Below, in pieces: positions 58,281 to 64,000 of a stretch of 64,000 nucleotides of DNA. The notes under the pieces are model-generated. The model was not told where the DNA came from and did not search any database. It saw nothing but the letters and a program-made list of their open reading frames with translations. This stretch comes from Procambarus clarkii (lineage: Eukaryota > Arthropoda > Malacostraca > Decapoda > Cambaridae): positions 2,835,882-2,899,881 of the forward strand of contig NC_091216.1 of the NCBI RefSeq assembly GCF_040958095.1, in the 5' to 3' direction. How positions within the stretch are numbered: the stretch's first letter is position 1; each line of letters begins with the position of its first letter. The translations under genes and the position numbers were made by a program.

Positions 58281-58401
58281 GGATCTACTACTAGCTGTTT
58301 GCAGGGTACTAGATGAAGACGGGTTTGTTTACAAGACCACAGAAGAGGGAGACAGCCCACTGTCTCTTGCTTGCTCTCTAGGGTGTTATGAAATAGCCCA
58401 A
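58281..58401 (+). CDS. Candidate host exon encoding an ankyrin repeat
   Basis: An acceptor-like TTTTCACAAACAG ends at 58,280 and a strong donor CAA|GTAAGT begins at 58,402, bounding a 121-base exon. The frame is open throughout (exon starts on a third codon position, ends on a complete codon) and reads 40 residues. The second half, G-D-S-P-L-S-L-A-C-S-L-G-C-Y-E-I-A-Q, is a good match to the ankyrin consensus (G-x-T-P-L-H-x-A-x-x-x-G-H-x-x-I-x). No stop interrupts it, although the flanks have stops. The other exons must lie across the gap or beyond; none was found within the window. The parent protein cannot be named from one repeat. Confidence 0.55.
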
Positions 58402-58529
58402 GTAAGTTACTTTAACATCATTTCTTTCATATTTGTATAGGACTGGATCATCATAATATATACCAGCATATGTTCAAGCATACCATCATACCTGGTATGC
58501 TCCAGGTATGCATCCATTTTTTTATATAA

Positions 58530-58803
58530 TAATAATAATTGTTGGGGGGACAGAAAGCCAGAGTGTATTCATACACGTTAGTCTTATATTCAGGCCCCCT
58601 CCCCCCCTCACAAGGTAGTTACTGACTGCCCAGGATGCAATCCCACAACAAGCTGACTCACAAATAAATACTTATTGCTAGGTGAACAGAGGTATTGGGA
58701 CAAAGGAAATGTGCCTAATGATTTGTCCCGCCCTGGATTCAAACCTAGTATTTCCGATTGTGCATCGAGAACTAACCAGGCTGTACTACTGGGACCCATT
58801 TAC
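58530..58803 (-). mobile_element. tRNA-derived SINE with the same conserved core as the 38,583 copy
   Basis: On the - strand: A-box-like CCTGGTTAGTTCTCGATGCA, B box AGGTTTGAATCCAG, then a core GGCACATTTCCTTTGTCCCA ... ACCTCTGTTCACCTAGCAAT, related to the + copy at 38,655-38,700. It differs from it after the core and has an AT-rich (ATT)n end near 58,525-58,545 instead of the LINE-A-like tail. Confidence 0.7.
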
Positions 58804-58892
58804 ATTTAGACCCCAGGCCTAGACAAGGAAGTGAATGACATGTATGTCAAGTTTTGTGAAATATATGATAGGCACAAAATTTTTTATACCAA

Positions 58893-59106
58893 AACAGAGA
58901 TGCAGAAGCAGGCGATGAGTCACAATAACGTGGCTAAAGTATGTTGACCGGACCCCACACTAGAAGGTAAAGGGACGACGACGTTTCGGTCCGTCCTGGA
59001 CCATTCTCTAGATCGAATGGTCAAGACTTGAGAATGGTCCAGGACGACCGAAACGTCGTCGGCCCTTCACCTTCTAGTGTGTGGTCTGGTCAACAGAGAT
59101 GCAGAA
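58893..59106. mobile_element. Fold-back (palindromic) non-autonomous element with 15-bp target duplication
   Basis: The insert 58,908-59,091 (184 bases) is bracketed by AACAGAGATGCAGAA at 58,893-58,907 and 59,092-59,106. Its inner part is a long inverted repeat: GACGACGTTTCGGTCCGTCC then TGGACCATTCTC on the left, and GAGAATGGTCCA then GGACGACCGAAACGTCGTC on the right, with outer arms CACACTAGAAGGT and ACCTTCTAGTGTGTGG. A 15-base direct repeat is longer than most DNA transposons make and closer to target-primed retroposition. Confidence 0.8.
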
Positions 59107-59235
59107 CTAGGAAACTAGGATTGGTTCAACAGAAATTGCAAGAGGGCCAGAGAACAAAAGACACACAAATGGAATTGGTACAGGAAGAGGCCAAACCCCC
59201 AAACATATCAGCGATACAAAAATGCGAGAAACAAC

Positions 59236-60519
59236 TACAGTGGAACCTCTATTAACGAGTGGCTCTATTAACGAGTTTTTCCAGTAACGAGCAAGCCACT
59301 CGCAGCAAATTTGTCTCTATTGACGAGCTCGCCTCTATTAACGAGTGAAACCACATGGCGCTTCCTAGCGTCTCGCGGGTTCTCGCAAATTCTCGGACGC
59401 CTCCGACACCAGTGTTGTTGTTGTATCTCACACGACAAGCATCCCTCTGGATTTATTTGAGCTTTTCTTTGGGTTTTTAGTGGTTTTGCGACTACAATTT
59501 GTAACACACGATGTCTCCTAAGAAGCTGCTTGCTAAAGATAGTGTTTTCAAGAGGAAGAAAGACACAATTACTGTGGATTTGAAGAAGGAAATTATAGCA
59601 AAGCATGAGTCTTGTGACTGATCTCACAAGGGAGTATGGCAGGTCCTCATCAACAATTTACACCATTAGTAAGGGAATGAGGAGGTAAGGGAGGATGCTG
59701 CCTCTTCCACTGAGATCAGGGAAGTGTTTGGAATGTTTGAAAAGGTGAACACATTCTTGGAAAAGCTGTGCTGATAAAGCAGTGACAACCCGGTGTGTGA
59801 AAATGTTTAATTAATTTATCACTTTGTGATAACTCTTTATGAAAGTGTTATCACTTTTGCAGGTATATGTCGCTTGAACGTAACACACTTTTTTTCTCTT
59901 GAATGCACCCAAACACCGCGCTCAAGCATCATTTGAGCAAATATTTCTATAAAATCCAATACTTATCCGATCGACTTGGGGATTGTATACATGTTTGCCA
60001 TGAAATTTCCGTTTTCTTTAATAACCACATTGCCTATTTGAGAGAACGGCATTGTATTGTATCTTCATGGTAAGACTATTATATTGTTGACACAACGAGT
60101 GTAATCAACGTAGTTTTTTTATTTGGTGCTGGTCTAACGAATCCTTGTGTGACATTTGAAATGAAATTTGGGTGAAATTCCCAAGAAGAGAGAGTCCGCC
60201 TGACTTAGAGGTGGATTCTCCTTCCACACCATAACCCCTCTCATCCTTCCCACCTCTCCATCGTCTCCCTCAAGCCAGCAACTACCGTTCATAAGGTAAA
60301 GTAAATATTAAAACACTACAACAAAACATTTATATTTACATGTGCAGTATTATATTTACATAAAAAAAAGTCATACAAGTATGGATGTTTTTGGGAGTGG
60401 AACGGATTAAATTTATTTCCTTTATTTTAAATGGGGAAATTTGTTTCCAAAGGCGAGTTTTCCAGGTAACGAGCTCGGTGCCAGAACGGATTAAACTCGT
60501 TAATAGAGGTTCTACTGTA
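59236..60519. mobile_element. Tigger/pogo-type DNA transposon, internally deleted, TA target duplication
   Basis: The terminal inverted repeats are CAGTGGAACCTCTATTAACG (from 59,238) and CGTTAATAGAGGTTCTACTG (to 60,517), flanked by TA on both sides (59,236-59,237 and 60,518-60,519). The element body is 1,280 bases and contains only the two ends of a transposase. Sub-terminal repeats of the CTCTATTAACGAG motif occur in the first 120 bases. Confidence 0.9.
59511..59790 (+). pseudogene. Tigger/jerky-type transposase remnant (N-terminal HTH plus a C-terminal scrap)
   Basis: ATG 59,511 begins M-S-P-K-K-L-L and continues to I-T-V-D-L-K-K-E-I-I-A-K-H-E, then a TGA. A shifted frame follows with V-T-D-L-T-R-E-Y-G-R-S-S-S-T-I-Y-T-I, the classic helix-turn-helix of Tigger/CENP-B-like transposases. 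Sequence then jumps to a segment recalling the transposase C-terminus (E-I-R-E-V-F-G-M-F-E-K-V, then D-K-A-V-T-T-R-C-V) before stops. The DDE catalytic core is absent, so the copy is non-autonomous. Confidence 0.75.
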
Positions 60520-60526
60520 CACTGCA

Positions 60527-62250
60527 GTGAGGAGAGAGGCAGAAAGTAATTTTGAAAAAGGGATTGCAGACAAATGTAAAACAGAACCAGGTCTATTCTA
60601 TAAATTCATAAGCAACAAATTGCAGGTAAAGGATAATATTCAGAGGTTGAAAATGGGAAATAGATTCACGGAAAATGAAAAGGAAATGTGTGAAACATTA
60701 AACGAAAAGTTCCAAAGTGTGTTTGTACAAAATGAAATCTTCAGGGAACCAGACACAATAAGAATTCCAGAGAACAATATAGAGCACATAGAGGTGTCTA
60801 GAGACGAAGTGGGAAAAAATGCTCAAGGAGCTAAGTAAGAACAAAGCAGTTGGTCCAGATGGAGTTTCACCATGGGTTCTGAGAGAATGTGCATCTGAGC
60901 TCAGCATTCCACTTCACCTGATCTTTCAGGCATCTCTGTTTACAGGAGCTGTAGCTGATGTGTGGAAAAAGGCTAACATAGTTCCAATCTACAAAAGTGC
61001 AAACAGGGAAGACCCCCTTAATTATAGACCTGTATCATTGACAAGTGTAATAGTCAAAATATTGGAAAAAATAATTAAAACTAAATGGGTAGAACACCTG
61101 GAGAAAAACAATATAATATCAGACAGACAGTATGGTTTTCGATCTGGAAGATCCTGTGTAACGAACTTACTCTATGATAGAGCCACAGAGATTTTACAGG
61201 AAAGAGATGGTTGGGTTGACTGCATCTATCTGGACCTAAAAAAGGCTTTCGACAGAGTTCCCCATAAAATGCTATGGGAACTGGAACATATTAGAGGGGT
61301 GACAGGTAAGCATCTAACATGGATGAAAAATTTTCTGACATAGAAAAATGAGGGCAGTGATCAGAGGCAATGTATCGGACTGGTGAAATGTCACAAGTGG
61401 AGTACCACAGGGTTCAGTTCTTGCACCAGTGATGTTTGTCTACATAAATGATCTACCACTTGGTATACAGAATTATATGAACATGTTGATGATGCTAAGA
61501 TAATAGGAAGGATAAGAAACTTAGATGATTGTCATGCCCTTCAAGATGACCTGGACAAAATAAGTATATGGAGCACCACTTGGCAAATGGAATTTAATGT
61601 TAATAAATGTCATGTTATGGAATGTGGAATAGGAGAACATAGACCCCACACAACCTATATATTATGTGAGAAATCTTTAAAGAATTCTGATAAAGAAAGA
61701 GATCTAGGAGTGGTTCTAGATAGAAAACTATCACCTGAGGACCACATAAAGAATATTGTGCAAGGAGCCTATGCTATGCTTTCTAACTTCAGAATTGCAT
61801 TTAAATACATGGATGGCGATATACTAAAGAAATTGTTCATGACTTTTGTTAGGCCAAAGCTAGAATATGCAGCTGTTGTGTGGTGCCCATATCTTAAGAA
61901 GCACATCAACAAACTGGAAAAGGTGCAAAAACATGCTACTAAGTGGCTCCCAGAACTGAAGGGCAAGAGCTACGAGGAGAGGTTAGAAGCATTAAATATG
62001 CCAAAACTAGAAGACAGAAGAAAAAGAGGTGATATGATCACTACATACAAAATAGTAACAGGAATTGATAAAATCGATAGGGAAGATTTCCTGAGACCTG
62101 GAACTTTAAGAACAAGAGGTCATAGATTTAAACTAGCTAAACACAGATGCCGAAGAAATATAAGAAAATTCACTTTCACAGAGTGGTAGACGGTTGGAAC
62201 AAGTTAGGTGAGAAGGTGGTGGAGGCCAAGACTGTCAGTAGTTTCAAAGC
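60527..62250 (+). pseudogene. LINE-B reverse transcriptase, frameshifted
   Basis: Pieces: 60,527-60,838 (linker, K-F-I-S-N-K-L); 60,819-61,343 (K-A-V-G-P-D-G-V-S-P-W, N-Y-R-P-V-S-L-T-S, R-S-C-V-T-N-L-L, L-K-K-A-F-D-R-V-P-H); 61,345-61,520, damaged, with G-V-P-Q-G-S-V recognisable and a truncated F-V-D-D-A-K-like motif; and 61,587-62,189 (D-L-G-V-V-L-D-R-K-L thumb, R-P-K-L-E-Y-A-A-V-V-W, R-R-K-R-G-D-M-I-T-T-Y-K). It is clearly diverged from family A in protein sequence and 3' UTR. Confidence 0.8.
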
Positions 62251-62324
62251 GTTATATGAGAGTGTGCTGGGAAGACGGGACACCACGAGCGTAGCTCTCA
62301 TCCTGTAACTACACTTAGGTAATT

Positions 62325-62357
62325 ACACACACACACACACACACACACCACACACCA

Positions 62358-62450
<93 letters not shown>
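62325..62450. repeat. (AC)n microsatellite between LINE B and LINE A copy 7
   Basis: AC dinucleotides with CACCACACACC interruptions near 62,346-62,368. It starts as the tail of LINE B and ends exactly where LINE-A sequence begins. Confidence 0.95.
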
Positions 62451-62451
<1 letters not shown>

Positions 62452-63503
62452 GGGATAAGGGAGTATCTAAGCAATAGGAAGCAGAGAGTTACGGTGAGGG
62501 GTGAGACCTCCGATTGGCGTGAAGTCACCAGTGGAGTCCCACAGGGCTCTGTACTCGGTCCTATCTTGTTTCTGATATATGTAAATGATCTCCCGGAGGG
62601 TATCGATTCATTTCTCTCAATGTTTGCGGACGATGCTAAAATTATGAGAAGGATTAAAACAGAAGAGGACTGTTTGAGGCTTCAAGAAGACCTAGACAAG
62701 CTGAAGGAATGGTCGAACAAATGGTTGTTAGAGTTTAACCCAACCAAATGTAATGTAATGAAGATAGGTGTAGGGAGCAGGAGGCCAGATACAAGGTATC
62801 ATCTGGGAGAGGAAATTCTTCAGGAGTCAGAGAAGGAAAAAGACTTGGGGGTTGATATCACGCCAGACCTGTCTCCTGCAGCACATATCAAGCGGATAAC
62901 ATCAGCGGCATATGCCAGGCTGGCCAACATACGAACGGCATTCAGAAACTTGTGTAAAGAATCATTCAGAACTTTGTATACCACATATGTCAGGCCAATC
63001 CTGGAGTATGCAGCCCCAGCATGGAGTCCATATCTAGTCAAGGATAAGACTAAACTGGAAAAGGTTCAAAGGTTTGCCACCAGACTAGTACCCGAGCTGA
63101 GAGGTATGAGCTACGAGGAGAGACTACGGGAATTAAACCTCACTTCGCTGGAAGACAGAAGAGTTAGGGGGGACATGATCACCACATTCAAGATTCTGAA
63201 GGGGATTGATAGGGTAGATAAAGACAGTCTATTTAACACAAGGGGAACACGCACAAGGGGACACAGGTGGAAACTGAGTGCCCAAATGAGCCACAGAGAT
63301 ATTAGAAAGAACTTTTTTAGTGTCAGAGTGGTTGACAAATGGAATGCACTAGGAAGTGATGTGGTGGAGGCTGACTCCATACACAGTTTCAAGTGTAGAT
63401 ATGACAGAGCCCGATAGGCTCATGAATCTGTACACCTGTTGATTGACGGTTGAGAGGCGGGACCAAAGAGCCAGAGCTCAACCCCCGCAAACACAACTAG
63501 GTG

Positions 63504-63507
<4 letters not shown>
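62451..63507 (+). mobile_element. LINE family A copy 7, 5'-truncated, + strand
   Basis: It begins in RT (I-R-E-Y-L-S-N-R-K-Q region) directly after (AC)n and ends with the family 3' UTR (GAGAGGCGGGACCAAAGAGC ... CAACTAGGTGAGTAC) and a new (AC)n. Sequence is close to copies 4-6 but on the opposite strand. Confidence 0.9.
62494..63417 (+). pseudogene. LINE-A reverse transcriptase C-terminal half (307 codons, uninterrupted, 5'-truncated)
   Basis: The open frame starts before T-S-G-V-P-Q-G-S-V-L-G-P and carries M-F-A-D-D-A-K-I-M (catalytic), K-D-L-G-V-D-I-T, Y-V-R-P-I-L-E-Y-A-A-P-A-W-S, R-R-V-R-G-D-M-I-T-T-F-K and the C-terminal W-N-A-L-G-S-D-V-V-E-A-D. It lacks the fingers, endonuclease and ORF1. 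The nominal ATG is internal and carries no meaning. The absence of stops suggests a young insertion. Confidence 0.85.

Positions 63508-63544
<37 letters not shown>
63508..63544. repeat. (AC)n tail of LINE-A copy 7
   Basis: A short AC run follows GTGAGTAC and is immediately followed by unrelated sequence leading to a new ORF. Confidence 0.95.
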
Positions 63545-63546
<2 letters not shown>

Positions 63547-63761
63547 GAGGTGAAGCTGGAGGAGGCAGAAGTCACACTGCAGCAAGCTCCTGGAAATATC
63601 GAATTACCTAAGTATTGGGAACAGGTTGAGGGCTACAGTGGTGTCCCAGGTTACATAAAGGTTCAGGGAAGAGTAAAAGCAAATAAAATACAATAAACAA
63701 GTAAAACTGAGTGAAAATAGTCGAGTGGAAAAGTTTGTTTTGGTCTAGAACAAAATCAAAG

Positions 63762-64000
63762 ATGGCCGCCGCCACCACCCCCACTGAGAAGGTAGACACA
63801 CCATCAGATGATGGTTTCAAAGGATTCTCAACACAAGATATAAGGAAAGGAGGTGTTCTTGGCAGGTTAGAGATAATTGAGGACATGCAAATGAAGTATG
63901 AAGAAAAAGTGCTTAAATTAGAAGAGGACAATGGAGCTCTTTGGAGTGAGCTTTGCACTCTAAAAGGGAGTATGCTGCAACAAGGTAAGATTATTACTGC
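63762..64000 (+). CDS. Coiled-coil N-terminal ORF running off the window, possibly ORF1 of another LINE
   Basis: ATG 63,762 sits in a strong initiation context (CAAAGATGG) and the frame is open for the remaining 239 bases. It reads M-A-A-A-T-T-P-T-E-K, then a charged stretch, then a Leu/Glu/Lys heptad-like region (Y-E-E-K-V-L-K-L-E-E-D-N). A possible splice donor (AAG|GTAAGA) occurs at about 63,985. Because full-length LINE-A 5' ends also abut AC tracts and ORF1 begins with a coiled coil, this could be a LINE ORF1 with its 5' UTR at 63,545-63,761. A host first exon is the alternative. The decision needs sequence beyond the window. Confidence 0.4.
   Translation, partial: MAAATTPTEKVDTPSDDGFKGFSTQDIRKGGVLGRLEIIEDMQMKYEEKVLKLEEDNGALWSELCTLKGSMLQQGKIIT

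Larger units (their letters stand above)
58804..62324 (+). mobile_element. LINE family B (CR1/L2-like), 5'-truncated, with two nested insertions
   Basis: The element starts near 58,804 in the endonuclease-RT linker (D-K-E-V-N-D-M-Y-V-K-F). It is interrupted by a fold-back element (58,908-59,091) and a Tigger transposon (59,238-60,517), and continues through RT to a 3' UTR ending CACTTAGGTAATTAC then (AC)n. Removing the two insertions makes the linker reading frame consistent around both sites (at the Tigger site the frame passes from A-R-N-N to Y-T-A-V-R-R-E). Confidence 0.85.

Overview
The window is eukaryotic and almost certainly from a decapod crustacean, with a crayfish-like repertoire my best guess. 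The grounds are TTAGG-type telomere-like repeats, tRNA-derived SINEs and CR1/L2-like LINEs with a short-repeat 3' tail running into (AC)n, and very large minisatellites. It contains almost no ordinary host genes. The only host-gene candidate is one ankyrin-type exon at 58,281-58,401, beside a 500-N scaffold gap.

Layout: 1-4,800 is the end of an integrated Polinton/Maverick (adintovirus-like) element on the + strand. It holds a penton-like minor capsid gene (cut by the window edge and by an in-frame stop), a small basic Gly-rich capsid/membrane-active protein, a full-length double jelly-roll major capsid protein, an adenain-like protease whose catalytic His position is Leu, and a Thr/Lys/Pro-rich gene with an in-frame TGA. 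5,106-17,100 is a 12-kb minisatellite of 36-bp units organised in 2.5-3.2-kb higher-order repeats. 17,100-20,000 is a palindrome with TTAGG-like outer arms. 20,000-24,700 holds several unrelated degenerate short-period repeats and no genes. 24,708-28,495 is a nearly complete, decayed LINE (family A, - strand).

28,650-38,510 is a giant inverted repeat. Its roughly 4.6-kb arms carry a 50-bp minisatellite, tRNA-like SINEs, a 23-bp minisatellite, a G/C-rich repeat, a possible Penelope-like fragment and a broken Ty3/gypsy pol. They surround a 630-bp spacer with the rest of the gypsy RNase H/integrase. 38,583-41,015 is a SINE followed by LINE family C, inserted at the (AC)n tail of the SINE. 42,216-46,110 and 46,889-48,450 are two unrelated 27-bp minisatellites; the first contains an apparently perfect 1,680-bp tandem duplication.

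49,782-57,767 is a head-to-tail row of five family-A LINE copies, all on the - strand and each separated by a (GT)n tract. After the gap come the ankyrin exon, a SINE, and LINE family B (58,804-62,324), itself interrupted by a fold-back element (15-bp target duplication) and a Tigger/pogo DNA transposon (TA duplication). LINE B's (AC)n tail is followed by another family-A LINE, another (AC)n tract, and a new coiled-coil ORF running off the right edge.

The recurring theme is that LINE 5' ends in this window repeatedly abut (AC)n/(GT)n, while LINE and SINE 3' ends run into (AC)n. This suggests LINEs that use each other's microsatellite tails as landing sites, and a SINE that shares the LINE-A 3' tail. 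Coordinates of repeats and element edges were read by eye and may be off by a few bases to tens of bases. No database search was done.
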